A stretch of DNA of 25,540 bases. It comes from Sphacelaria rigidula (taxonomy: Eukaryota > Phaeophyceae > Sphacelariales). Where the stretch lies: positions 1 to 25,540 of the forward strand of contig CAXNAA020000163.1 in the NCBI GenBank assembly GCA_964200075.2, read 5' to 3'. A model generated the notes under the pieces. That model had not been told where the DNA came from and made no database searches. It was given only the letters and a program-made list of their open reading frames with translations. Of the stretch, positions 1 through 10,203 are shown one piece after another. Made by a program: the position numbers and the translations under genes. Position 1 is the first letter of the stretch. Every line of letters begins with the position of its first letter.

Positions 1-181
1 CATGCATGATCATGAGTACATTCCCGCCCCCCCCCGCCCCCCGGAAAAAAAAATCACGTAGGACCTCAAATTTTCTGTTCTTGGGCTCCAAAGCTGTATC
101 GCGTACTGTAGTTGTCAACAGCGTGATGAATGCAGCCATATTTCGAGAAATCGGTGTGAATTTTCTCTAGATGATGGACAG

Positions 182-264
182 AATTAATTAATTAATTGGT
201 TGGGATTGTATGGATGGATGGTTGGATGGTTGGATGGTTGGATGGTTGGATGGTTGGTTGGTTG
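182..264. repeat. AATT and TGGA/TGGT tetranucleotide microsatellites
   Basis: A run of four AATT units (182-197) is followed, after a short spacer, by alternating TGGA and TGGT units from about 211 to 264. The tract is simple-sequence DNA with no coding meaning; open frames across it on the minus strand are artefacts of the repeat. Confidence 0.9.
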
Positions 265-1262
265 CATTTATTTTTTGGACAAGGGAAAGACAACATGGAT
301 CGAAACAAAAAATAACTCGTATGCTTTAGTACATAACAGTAGAATACCGCGAGAGGGTTATGAGCCCTCGCCTCTCTGAGATAACAGAGCGCTCTGTCGA
401 TTAAGCAATGACGGTGCGTTGAGGACAGGACAATGCTCAGGAGAGCTGACAGAGGAGATCCCAGAAGAAGACTGGGGAGTGAAGTGAAGTGAGAGACAGG
501 GGGCGAGCTGTACAGGCTCGCACCGTGTCTCGGACAAAGGACAAGCCACAAGCTAGTCGCGTTTACAGAACATGCTCGTGGTGTGGTGTAAAGTCAAGCT
601 CACAGGATGTGAGCTTGATGGCATCGTGTGCGTTGGCTTAGAGCTTGGAGCATACACATTGCTCCGTGGCTCCCAAGGCACACATGGACAGTTCGACAAG
701 TCTCTTAAGGCGATACAGCCGACACCCGAGGAACCGTCCTCGTGGCTAGAAGTTTCCTAGGGACAAGACTTGTAGGTCTGGTTCTACAAGGAACCATGAG
801 TCATGTTGGGTTCGCATAGCTGTGACCTACACTCGGCAATTTTCGCAATCAGACCAGCAGCCGGCGCAAATATTTGGCAAGAAAAGGAATGAGCAGACCA
901 GCAATGTTTCCACTGTCAGGACGAATCATCACGGGTTCGAATCAACGAATCCACGATTTCTTCGGCCTGATTGCCCAAAAGGAAGAAAAAAGTTGACCGC
1001 TGGTCCGAGGGGTATCCACGCAAATTTTGCGCCATTCCACGTATCTGGGGTGCGTGTACCTGGGTTGCAACGCTGAAAATAAATCCTAGGGATTGACTCG
1101 TGCGATTCGAATCAACTACACTAAAACCAAGTAATTTCTAGACGAATCATTGATTTGTCCGACCCTTGAATCCTTCGCAGAAGAGGAGCGTACGTATATT
1201 TTTTTGTCGACCCGGGTGATATCCGTTATCGTCCGCGATCGAGCTACCTGTGTAGGTGGTGA
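265..1262. other. No gene recognised
   Basis: No convincing protein or RNA gene was found in this stretch. It carries short open frames without recognisable motifs. A perfect 5-bp stem with a 7-base loop at 353-369 resembles a tRNA anticodon arm on the minus strand (loop CTCATAA, anticodon CAT), but the D and T arms are not convincing. Confidence 0.5.
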
Positions 1263-1620
1263 GGACGGTTTTCCCATCAAAGGGACCTCAAGGCACAGGG
1301 TAATGGATTCCTCCAAGAAGGGGTCGACAGGGTCATACTTCCGTCTTTCTGAGTGCTGCCAGCCTGCGGCGCTGCGGCGCTGAGGACGCCAAGGAGGTCG
1401 CATCCGATCTCAGTAGCTTCATCCAGACTCGCATCCGATCTCAAGCTTTCAGCTTGAACCGTCCGGATGAAGCTCTTGAGACCGGATGCGACCGCCTTGG
1501 CGTTCTCAGCGTCGGAGGCTGGCAGCACTCAAGAAGACGGAAGAATGACCCCGTCGACCCCTTGTTGGAGGTACCTACAACCCTGTGCCTTGAGGTCCCC
1601 TCTGATGGGAACACCGTTCT
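1263..1620. repeat. Foldback inverted repeat, arms about 160-168 bp
   Basis: The left arm (about 1263-1430) and right arm (about 1461-1620) are diverged reverse complements. Shared blocks include GACCTCAAGGCACAGGGT, AAGGGGTCGAC, GAGTGCTGCCAGCCT and CGCCAAGG.GGTCGCATCCG. The 30-base loop holds a small perfect hairpin, TCAAGCT-TTC-AGCTTGA (1441-1457). One strand of each arm reads as a plausible peptide, so the structure may be an inverted duplication of a former coding piece or a foldback transposon. No clear target duplication was found, so mobility is inference. Confidence 0.75.
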
Positions 1621-3392
1621 TAAACGCAGTATTCTGTTTTCGGGACGTTGATGGAAATCAGTGGGGCCGACATATTATGTGCAGCATAGTTGATGATGTG
1701 TTGTGGGCGCCAAAAACGTGATGACGAAGGGGTTGGGTGGTGGCAAGACAGTTTGACATGTCGGTACATCCACCGATATTGATGGGAGATTGTGAGGCAC
1801 TTTACGGCATATTGAGATGACATGTCGCCGAAAAGACGAGGTAATATGATCATGTTATTACAGATGATGTTAGGATAGACGTGGATGAGATATCGCGGGA
1901 GGGATGGCGTGTCGACCAAGCATGGTGCACAGCTCAGGCATTGCAAGATTTTTAGGGGAAGCAACAGAGGGTAATTAATGGTGATTCCTCGATTGACCGA
2001 GGGACGAAAGGGGATGTGGGCAGGATTTGTTTGTTTTTTCCGGGGAAATTTTCATGACGTTTCGGCGGCGAAATAGCGGGATTTAGGTGATGGTTCCTGG
2101 TGTGGTGATTTGCGTCAAGATAGGCTATGTGAATACGTGTTCGCAGGGATTTTTCCGGGAAATTCCGATGAAGGCGGGGCGAAACATTTTCGTGGATGGT
2201 CGCTGGATTTATTTTATGAACGGCGGGGAATCATCGGGATTTCCACATACACTTCTGTGGTGGAGAGTTATGGTGAGGTACAAGGTCGTAGTTTTGTGGA
2301 AATCCAAAGAGCTTTGAGGGAAATGAGTTAGCTTGGATTTTTCCGGGAGATGTTGATGGGGTATCTGCGGCGAAGTATGGGCGTATGGACAGTGCGTGCT
2401 CCAGAGGTTACGTGCCTTAGGATTGTTCGCAAAACTCGGCAAGTTGGAGTGTTTTATGTGGGATGGCGTCGCCGTGAGTAATCGTAACGCACCGTAGAAA
2501 AATCTACTCGGAATTCGGCACATGTTTTCGTGGTCGTCGAAGCGTTTGATGTGTGAAAGGCGAGGATTTATGTGGATATATAGCGGGTAGATGCTGTTGT
2601 GGCAAAAGTGTCATGTACAGCACCTGTGGCATGGACGGGTATTGCAAGTGGCCGTGGAAAGGACGAGGTAGCAGTGCATGCATGAGGCGGGGATGAATTG
2701 GCGTTGGCGAGAAGTGATAACGATAGGGAAGAGCGGGCGAGAACCTGGGAAAGCAATACGGTATGTGCTCATAATATGTACCGACCACCTTCGGGCCCCG
2801 CCTTCGAGTGATGAGTGCATTTTCGCCGTGGCCTCTGAAGCTGCATGTGCACGACGTATTACGTGAGAGTGAGCAACTTTTTGATGTACGTCTGAGAAAC
2901 GCCGGTAGGATGTTTTTGAACACCAATTAAATTCAAAAACAGATTTTTCAGGACGAGGGGACGACAGTACAAATACTTGAACTGACCGACTCATCATTCT
3001 CAATGAAAAACTTTATCCTCGATTTTCATGATCGGTTGTTATCGATCATTACAAAGATTCCTGGTGTTTTGCCAGCTGTGCAGAATGCTACGGACGCCGC
3101 CTCACGACTGGAGTCGATGCGCGTGCGGTGGTCGTGTTGCACTATTCTAAAAGGTTCACTACAAGACCATGGTTCGTTTCATTAGTATTAGTACTTATTT
3201 TCAGGTACAACCCGCGATTTGCCCAACGGCGTCGGCGGACTACCCGCCGTAGACGTCTCCATCAGCCCAACGCACGGGTCATCACTTTCTTCTCAAAAGA
3301 CAACCGCCAGGGTCACATATGTACCTCCGCAACTCATTCGCATGATGAAACATGTATACAACTTTCTCTACAGGTTCAATCAAAACGCGAAG
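1621..3392. other. No gene recognised
   Basis: Only short frames on both strands, none with a recognisable domain, and no strong tandem or inverted repeats. Overlapping frames at 2504-3003 on the minus strand have mixed composition without motifs, and I treat them as chance. Confidence 0.5.
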
Positions 3393-4440
3393 TCATCGTC
3401 GTGGTCTTCGACAGCTTCCGATGCCGAATCCACTCTCTCCGAGCCGCTGCACTCGATATCTGAATCTCCAATCCAGATCCCGGCTGACTACTTGAATCCG
3501 CCCTCTGGCAACCATGCATGCCGCCGCCGCGCCCCTCTCATCCACGCGGCGTATATCAGCAAGACGGTCGATGGCGGCCTTCGAGTCGGACCAACTCTTC
3601 GGGGTGCCCCGTTGCATAAAGAGGTACTTGAACACCTGCGGCTCCCACGATACCTTCCTCAGTTCTTGTGCACTTTCGATGTCCATCTTGACAAAAGATC
3701 CAGCCGCTATGATCACGGCCCGTTTCTCCTCAGCCGAACCTGCAGCTGCCACCCGCTGGAGTGCCGGTTGAGCAGGCTGAGCACTCTTGATTTGGGCGGT
3801 GAGGCGGGAATCGGAACGCTCCAGTTCTCGTGCTCTTGCTCGCATGTTGCGAAGTTCAACGTAGGCCGCCATGCCAACCTCGGGCGCCATCACGGAAGGA
3901 ACGAGATAGATAAACTGACTAAGGCCGAGATAGCCCCCCCACAAAAAGTGCACCGGCAACATCCAACGAACCGGCTGCGATCCCACTATTGGGCTCGTTT
4001 GCAGCGATTTTGCCCACATGAGAGGAGTGTAGCAGTCTAATATCACCTACAACGCCCAAATCAGTCGCATCGTGCAGCACGAAACCATCTTTAACGGCAG
4101 TTATGATCATCGCCTCCGTGCACGGTTTTGGCCGGTTTAGGGGGGGGGCTATCTCGGCAGCAGTCAACTTTCGCCGCCCATCGCATGCAGTTCCCTCGAA
4201 CCCGCTTGTCTTCTCAAGCTTGACGCCGACTGCGCCGTCCGTCGCCACCACATCGAAAATTTCCAGCGCTTGCTCCTTGGTGCGCTTATCTAGAACAGCC
4301 CGGGCGTTTACTATGGTTCTGGCTTCGGTCAGCCAGGATTGAACATCCTCCAGCCCCACTACGCGCCCCGCCTCAACGGTCGCAATTACTTTATGGTGTG
4401 CTTCTGCAACAAAGTCCAGCTCGGCAGAGATAGCGGGGGG
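3393..4440 (-). other. Charged helical C-terminal segments of the degenerate gene
   Basis: The minus strand reads an uninterrupted stretch (about 4440-4010) beginning PPAISAELDFVAEAHHKV and containing ARTIVNARAVLDKRTKEQ. A second frame (about 3910-3400) contains VELRNMRARARELERSDSRL and ITAAGS-like Ala-rich sequence. Both are rich in Glu, Lys, Arg and Ala with helix-like spacing, typical of coiled coils. The frame change near 3920-4010 lies at a GAGATAGC plus homopolymer sequence that occurs three times here (3924-3940, 4141-4158, 4423-4442). A homopolymer slip or sequencing error could therefore explain the break. No enzymatic motif was seen. Confidence 0.4.
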
Positions 4441-4726
4441 AAGTTAAACTAACAGTCGTGGGTGTGCAGCAGACCGGAGGGAGGGACTTTGGCTTTCGTC
4501 TATCACTCGCAATCCTGTGTCGCTCGCGTGAGCGCCACAAACAATCATACGGGTTGCATAAGCAATCTGAACTCGATTGATAATTTCGCACAAGCGCAGC
4601 CGGTCGTACACCATCACCATCCGCACACGACTCCAGAAAACCCCAAGCCTCCGGAATTCGTACCGCGCCAAGATAACGCCAGGCATTGCCTTCGCCGGGT
4701 CCTGGTCGATGGCAGGCGAAGCACAG

Positions 4727-5110
4727 TCACGATACCGGGTCGTGCATCCGACCGCAAGAGGAGCATGTGTTCCATGCGTCCTCGACGACGGGGAACTGGG
4801 TGCCGCACACGTCGTGACAAACCCGCTCGCGTCTTTTTTCCCTCTTCATCCTACTAACCGGGGTAAGCCCTGCCGGCGCAGAATACTCCCTCCTGCAGCT
4901 ATCACGATTGCCGGGGAGACCTTGAGAACTACTGCGTCGGGTCAACATCCTCCCTCTCTTACCCCGCGCGCGATGTTCACCACGATCAGTGTCGGGGGGT
5001 GGTGTCCGGCGGTCGGGATGTCTCATGAGCTCGCTGGCAACCCCGTTCTTAGGCGCCGGTGCTACCTGCTCTTGTTCCAAAGCCGCCAAATATGAGCTAC
5101 CGACATCTTC
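4727..5110 (-). other. Cys/His cluster segment of the degenerate gene
   Basis: One open minus-strand frame ends in a cluster of cysteines and histidines: CHDVCGTQF, then NTCSSCGRMHDPV about a dozen residues later. Immediately past a TGA stop the same frame continues LCFACHRPG. The spacing (C-x3-C, C-x2-C-x4-H, C-x2-C-H) suggests a zinc-binding module loosely like PHD or zinc-ribbon folds, but the pattern fits no family exactly. The upstream part is Pro/Arg-rich and probably disordered. After the stop, a different frame also looks coding, so a frame change or splice near 4730 is likely. Zinc binding is inference. Confidence 0.4.
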
Positions 5111-6040
5111 GACTCAACACCGGTCGACCTCAGGGGTGGCAGCATATGTATCCGTCTCCTTTTTCCGCTTAGATTTTGACGCCGACGCGCCTGCAGGAGT
5201 TGGTTGCGGGGTGCATGGTCAGCCTGGTCGCTCGTTACGGTATCCCGACGGCGTGGAAAATCCCCCCGGCGACCCCCGAGTAGGAGCCCGTCTTGCGTTG
5301 TATGGGAATGCGGATGTCGGCGCTTCTTCCGAAGAGTGTGTTACCAGCAGAAGGACTTCCTTCACCCCGTTTCTATGCTCCAACGCAGCCTTCTGTTGTC
5401 CAAGCCATACTCCCCATGCGCTGTCAACCTTCGAGTGATTCGTCGCGGTCCTCTATCGTCTCGCTGTATGTATGTGAGCATGCGGGGGTGTGCCTCTCCC
5501 GGAGTTGGGCGGGGTACGTATTTTCTTGGCCTTGGCTGACGGAGTTAAAGTCTGCACCTTCACGACTTCACCGCCGGCAGCTCTCCGCGTTTGCGGGGAG
5601 TGTTACCCATTTCCATGAAAGGCACTGTCGGCGAATTTCATCGTTACACCTCCCGTGTATTGTTTTCCGACGCCGAGGCGGCGGAGATTTCACAAGCTGC
5701 GCCTTCCCCGCCCGATCGAAACCCAAAGTGGTTACGTTCTGCGCTCGGACGGCCGTTGCCTTCCTCCAACCGCTGTTCTTGTATAGATGCGCCATCAATG
5801 AACGCGATGAACGCCTCCGACGCACTGAACAGTACAGTCGCCGTATCTCTTCCGTACGAAGGGGGGCTCAGCCACTTTTGCGATTTGATCCCTTCGCCGG
5901 TGGGACCCTCGGCGATTTCTCTCAGATTTTCAACCGGCGCTGTACGTCCGGAGTGCGTGAGAGGAGATTTGTTTTCAACCGCAGATGTGGAATGTGTCGG
6001 GCGGGATGACGGCGACAGTGGTGCAGGCACTTCATTGCCT

Positions 6041-8202
6041 GTCCGAAAGAGATGAAAAAACGATATTTGGGCACAACATGTCCACCATGTGGTCTAGAGT
6101 TTTATACTGTAAAGGGTCAGGGGTTTGTGTGGAAGGATGATATCCTGAAATGTAGGCATCCTCAATTTCGTTCAAAAGTCACAATCACCAGCGGGAACGA
6201 GGGGAAAGCCGCTGGATGCGCGGGATCTTCAGCACTTCAACTTCGCGCGGCATTAGTGCATGAGGGATGTTGTGGTACTCTTACCTCGCGACCGATCGCA
6301 GTGCCGTATCTCACGTTCGGTCTGCCCCGGCCGGCATCTCAGAAGTGCTCCAGACGTTGTACCCCAACTATGAGTCTTGGTGATCTTCCACATCTACGGT
6401 TAGCGAATGTGCCGGGGAGTGGATGCATGTAGGATTGTACGTCAATACTTTTGATCACAGATGTCTTCAATCGTACGGTTTTCATACTGTGCCGTCCGCC
6501 CTCAACGGGGTTTTGGTTGCCGCTCCATCTAATCTCACGGTTGCTGCATGCGATTATTTTACTGTTGTACGGTTCAACTTCAAAACTCGAAATCTATGTC
6601 GACGTACGCTCGGATTACCTCGCTCCATGAAGCGAGGTTGTTGGAATCCGGGTGCATGTTCCCAACATGCGCTCGTTGTGCAAAAAAAGGCGTCAGATGG
6701 GATTAATACCTTTCTTCATGGGGCACGTAACCCGCAGACTTACCTATAACCCATGGCCGCTTGTTGCGCATCGTGAATCCTGATGGCTTCGACATGACCG
6801 TCATATACGCACTACAGTAGGACCATATATTGTTTCTTCTTGCCGTCGGTGTTGTTCATACCCGAGCACTACACTTCACAGACTGCACGACAGTCTGTGC
6901 TGCACTGCACTGAATGAAGTTGTGCAGTTCTGTGCTACACTAGGGTGCACGATAATGTGCTGGACGTGCCTATACTGTACTGGGGTGAACAGCTTGTAGC
7001 GCAGGAAAAGCCCTGCACCCGTGTGCGGGTGCGGAGCAAAATTTAAACCTTTTCAAACTTCAGTCGAGTCGTTATTGCGACACCGATGGATTTCAGTGAA
7101 TCCTTTTGTGAAAGGTTACTTTACCTACATAGTGAGACGTTCCTCTGTACCTCTACCGGTGGTGTAGGCCGAGCGCCGTGCTCTCCCGTAACACCGGAGA
7201 TCAGGTTTCAGGAGGGGGGGGGGGGTGGTGTTCACCCTGGGCTGCACGGATTCTGCCCTTACTCGTTGCATACAGCACTGTTGCCGTTGCAATCTGCGAC
7301 ATGAACTGCATTTCCATACATTAACACACCTTGCTTATCCACGCTTGAGCTCCTTCCGTCTGGGCCGCTCCTGCATGCACAGCTGGTGCGGACCATCCTT
7401 GTAAAATCGGGACATTCGCCATCATCCATCGCTTTTCACCGTTTTTCGCGGAGGCGTTTGAGAGACTGTCAAAGAAAGAATTTTCGGAGAGACTGTCAAA
7501 GAAAGAATTTTCTTTTTTTCCGGCGCAACACTGGAGACTTGCTGGAGCTTGGCTGGAGAAGCATCTCACCACATACATAGCAAATAGAAAGTATCTTTTT
7601 GGTATGTACATTACGCCACATTATGGGGAAACGTTGCCAGATTGTGCGCTCGGTGGGTAGGGTAGAGCCGAAGTCCCCGAGAGAAATATTCATACAAGAT
7701 TTCTTCAGTTTTTCATCAATATGATTGTGATTACGTGCTTTGTCGGGTGTGCTAATGCCGCCGTGGTTTTCTTTTGGGGGTGATAAAAAACGTGACACTA
7801 AACTAGCCATGAATCTGAAATATCTCGGAGCAGTTTTTCAAGAAAGAAAACGACTGTACCTGAGTGCAAGTACAAGGCCGTGATGTTAAGCAGAAGCCCA
7901 AGGTGCGTCTTCCATCATCACTCTCATCTTGAAGACCATTGTTGCTTAGACGTGCCGCTGCCCAAGGCACCGTACTCCAGTGCCCATATGCTGCAGCAAA
8001 CCTAGAGGCTTCAAGATCCAACACGGTGAACTTGAGGGCAGCCTTCTGGAGTTCCGTACACGTCGCACGGTGAGAGCTGCTGTCTTTCCTGTGTTTCTCG
8101 TTTCGCTGTTTCTGCTTTCTCTTCTTGGGGCGACAGGGAAAGTTCAGGCATCTTCACCCCCGCGGAAAATGAGCGAATTGACTGCATCTTTGCCCTTCAA
8201 TG
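6041..8202. other. No gene recognised; short repeats only
   Basis: Plus-strand frames at 6052-6432 and 6423-6749 show no domain I recognise. 6870-6990 is rich in TGCACTG-like words. A G-run lies at about 7207-7220. A perfect 25-bp direct repeat occurs at 7461-7512. A plus-strand frame at 7980-8228 has a hydrophobic stretch resembling a membrane segment, but it runs into a MITE and has no other support. Confidence 0.45.
7461..7512. repeat. Two-copy 27-bp direct repeat
   Basis: The unit AGAGACTGTCAAAGAAAG followed by AATTTTC occurs at 7461 and again at 7488, separated by GG, and is identical over 25 bases. Such identity suggests a recent slippage or duplication event. Confidence 0.9.
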
Positions 8203-8306
8203 ACGAGAGTAAGCCATCTATCTGTTGAATCAGCATCAATTTCACTTGAAAAAGGTGTGAAAGATCCAGATCGCTATTATTGTACGTCACAATCCTCACG
8301 GTCTAC
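8203..8306 (-). mobile_element. MITE family M, degenerate copy (M2)
   Basis: The core GAATCAGCATCAATTTCACT matches M1 in reverse orientation with one mismatch, followed by TTGAAAAAGGTGTG and ending CACGGTCTACGG. The outer left end is poorly kept (GACGAGAGTAAGC instead of GACCGCGAGGG). It abuts copy M1. Confidence 0.6.
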
Positions 8307-8311
8307 GGCGT

Positions 8312-8418
8312 AGCCCTTAGACCGCGAGGTTAGTCTTTCTGGATCATGCATACTTTTGTTCACTTGAAATTGATGCCGATTCAACAGAAGACTACCCTCG
8401 CGGTCTAAGGCTTAAGGG
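8312..8418 (+). mobile_element. MITE family M, best-preserved copy (M1)
   Basis: The left end CCTTAGACCGCGAGGTTAGT (from 8315) and the reverse complement of the right end (ending 8410) match over 22 of 23 bases. The interior TTCACTTGAAATTGATGCCG is shared with the other copies. The element is about 100 bp and non-coding, as expected for a MITE mobilised in trans. I see no clear target duplication, so the superfamily stays unassigned. Confidence 0.8.
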
Positions 8419-8524
8419 TTAGATAGGAGTTGAGAGTTTTCCCGTAGCAATTGATGCGTGAAAGTTGGATCTTTGTGTCCTGCTCGCTCTCTTCCCCTCA
8501 CTCCCAGCTCCACTGCCGAAACCC

Positions 8525-8619
8525 GATGACCGCGAGGGCAGGTCAGCTGCTGAATCGGCATCAATTTCACTTGAAAAAAGTGTGCTTGATTCAGATAGAC
8601 TATCCGCATTGCGGTCTAA
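8525..8619 (-). mobile_element. MITE family M, third copy (M3)
   Basis: Reverse orientation relative to M1: it starts GATGACCGCGAGGGCAGG, contains GAATCGGCATCAATTTCACT, and ends CATTGCGGTCTAA. The terminal inverted repeats are present but diverged. The following element begins within a few bases. Confidence 0.75.
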
Positions 8620-8622
8620 TAT

Positions 8623-9359
8623 GGGCGTGTCTTTTATAGCACGTAAGAGCCGCCTGTGACCACGGAAGGCGTCCGCATAAGATGCCCAGTACCAATGTAC
8701 CGCGCAGATATCGGAACGGTTTTTAATGTGAAGACAACAAGAGCCTGGATCCGTTTTTTATATTCAACATTTCAATTACTTTCAACCCGAAAACAGTGCT
8801 TTCCCTGACCCAAAGTCATGACCAATGAATTTCATATGGACGACCTCATGCCCCTCAATCTCCTTAACACTATTTCTGGGGTTTGCCCGTCTTCCGTGCC
8901 CCCAAAGCGTATGTGCGAAAGCACCAATTTCGGGCTAAAAACGTCCGCCTTTTCGCCCCGATATCAAGGCGAAAAGGTGATTTCGCACGAACGCTTTGGG
9001 GGCACGGAAGACGGACAAACCCCCCAAAAATAGTTTTAAGGAGGTCGGGGGGCATGAGGTCGTCCATGTGAAATCCATTGGTCATGACTTTAGGTCAGGG
9101 AAAGCACTGTTTTCGAGTTGAAACTCATTAAAATGTTGAACCTCAAAAACGGATCCAGGCTCCTACATTAGTTTTCGATCGAAAATGTGCGATGGAAAAG
9201 AAAAATCCTGATCTGATAGATCATATTTTCAACCATCGTCGTTACTTTACATTAACGACGATACTTTACGACTATGGTTGAAATTACGACCTATCAGATC
9301 AAGATTTTTGTTTTTCACCGCACATTTTCCATCGAAAACTTCTGTACCAAGACACGGCC
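8623..9359. mobile_element. Palindromic MITE E2 with nested foldback
   Basis: The left end GGGCGTGTCTT (8623) and the reverse complement of the right end, GGCCGTGTCTT (ending 9359), form the termini. Inside, a long imperfect palindrome (9171-9345) centres on TCGTTA...TTAACGA near 9240-9262, with arms carrying TTTTCGATCGAAAATGTGCG and GATCTGATAG. TAA follows the right end; TAT precedes the left. A 3-bp TWA-like target and GGSCSYGTCT ends resemble PIF/Harbinger (Tourist-like) MITEs; that assignment is by analogy. The element is interrupted by foldback E1 at 8724-9170. Confidence 0.65.
8724..9170. mobile_element. 447-bp foldback element E1 with GTTTT target duplication
   Basis: Nearly the whole element is an inverted repeat: from GAGCCTGGATCC (8741-8752) and its complement (9151-9162), through GTCATGACCAATG (8815-8827, complement 9076-9088), to CCTTTTCGCC (8948-8957) and GGCGAAAAGG (8968-8977). 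The ends are TAATGTG and CTACATTA. GTTTT occurs immediately outside both ends (8719-8723 and 9171-9175), a perfect 5-bp duplication. The left arm has about 22 extra bases near the centre. No protein is encoded; open frames here mirror each other across the palindrome. Confidence 0.8.
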
Positions 9360-9362
9360 TAA

Positions 9363-10188
9363 GGGCGTGTCTTACGCTGTAGCACTTTGTTTCGATCGAA
9401 AAAGCGCGGTCGATTTTTTTTTTTGCCGCTTTGATAGGTCCACCGCATTCATGTTCCTCGAAGGTTTCAACTCAAAATAGTAATTAGCGGCGCGCGAAGA
9501 ATGCAACGGGGTAAAAACCAATCGTTTCCGATCGAAAACATGCGGTCGAAAGGCACAAAACGGCACTTGACTCCTATCTTACAGACCACCACGGCAAATA
9601 ACATCTGTTCACAGGACCATGCACATTCCATCCACCTCATTCCCAGCTACCACCGCAACCCTGCAGCATAGAGCACGAGTTGAGCACAGGGATAAATACA
9701 CTACAGTTTTGGGGTGTGTTTTGTTTATTTTTCTTTGGCGAAAACTTGCGCATCTTCTCTCATGGTAGGCATCAGGAACGGAACTGCGTGGTACGGTGGG
9801 TAACCGAGTTGCGTGTACGCTCATGGACAGTGCAAGCAGCACAAAGCTGCACGTTGCTGACGTCCTTTTCACGTCGCATTGTAGGCAGAGAGAGGTGATA
9901 GTCCCGGGCTGTCTGCACTGCACGTTGCCCGCTTCTCCTTTATATCCTCCTGCACGAAACACGCACACACGCACTCAAGACACCCTGCTTGCAAGCATTG
10001 CAAACATTACAGACTGTCTGGACAGTCCACGAGTGACCATACACCGTTTCACGAATTTCACTGTCTTTTTTCGATCGAAAGCTTGAAAATCCATCTGGAC
10101 CCAACTGCATCAAAACGAGAAATTTTCGCTCAGATCAATTCCACCGCCGCACTTTCTCGATCGAAAACAAAAGCGGTTAGACAGGCCC
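9363..10188. mobile_element. MITE-like element E3 flanked by TAA
   Basis: The left end GGGCGTGTCT (9363-9372) and right end AGACAGGCCC (10179-10188) are inverted repeats with one mismatch, and TAA flanks both ends (9360-9362 and 10189-10191). TCGATCGAAA palindromes occur near both ends (about 9390, 9528, 10070, 10158). The middle (about 9590-10050) is unrelated to the other elements and has no recognisable gene. It may be acquired sequence or a separate insertion, and it makes the element long for a MITE. The TAA between E2 and E3 is shared. Confidence 0.6.
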
Positions 10189-10203
10189 TAAGAAGCGGCC
10201 TCA

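Larger units (their letters stand above)
3393..6038 (-). pseudogene. Degenerate unrecognised gene with Cys/His cluster and helical C-terminal part
   Basis: On the minus strand a chain of protein-like segments runs from 6038 to 3393, changing frame several times and broken by stops, so I read it as the relic of one gene of roughly 850 codons or of several exons. The order is: a Ser/Pro-rich start (5644-6038); a basic, Pro-rich segment (about 5470-5590); a segment with AWGVWLGQQKAALEHRNG (about 5220-5450); a segment with the basic cluster SKSKRKKE (about 5110-5220); a Cys/His cluster (4727-4850); a helical stretch with YDRLRLCEIINRVQIAYATR (4444-4730); and Ala/Glu-rich helices (3393-4440). The first segment follows a pyrimidine tract ending in ACAG (acceptor-like, AG at 6039-6040). 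I do not recognise the family. It could be a transposon protein or a host gene; long frames on the plus strand here look like its shadows. Confidence 0.5.

Noticed and set aside
922-934. B-box-like GGTTCGAATC
   Set aside because: No A box at a suitable distance upstream and no cloverleaf, so no tRNA or SINE is claimed.
3219-4040. Plus-strand frame of 273 codons
   Set aside because: Arg/His/Ser-rich with no motif; the opposite strand has a more natural Glu/Ala/Lys helical composition, so this is judged a shadow. Not certain.
5293-6009. Plus-strand frame of 238 codons
   Set aside because: Cys/Arg/Ser-rich without spacing typical of a domain; the minus-strand reading connects better with its neighbours.
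7980-8228. Small ORF with a possible membrane segment
   Set aside because: The hydrophobic stretch is isolated, the frame ends in a MITE, and no start or domain evidence supports it.
8818-9085. Paired ORFs with nearly the same N-terminus (MTNEFHMDDLMP and MTNGFHMDDLMP) on opposite strands
   Set aside because: They are mirror translations of the two arms of foldback E1, not a protein family.
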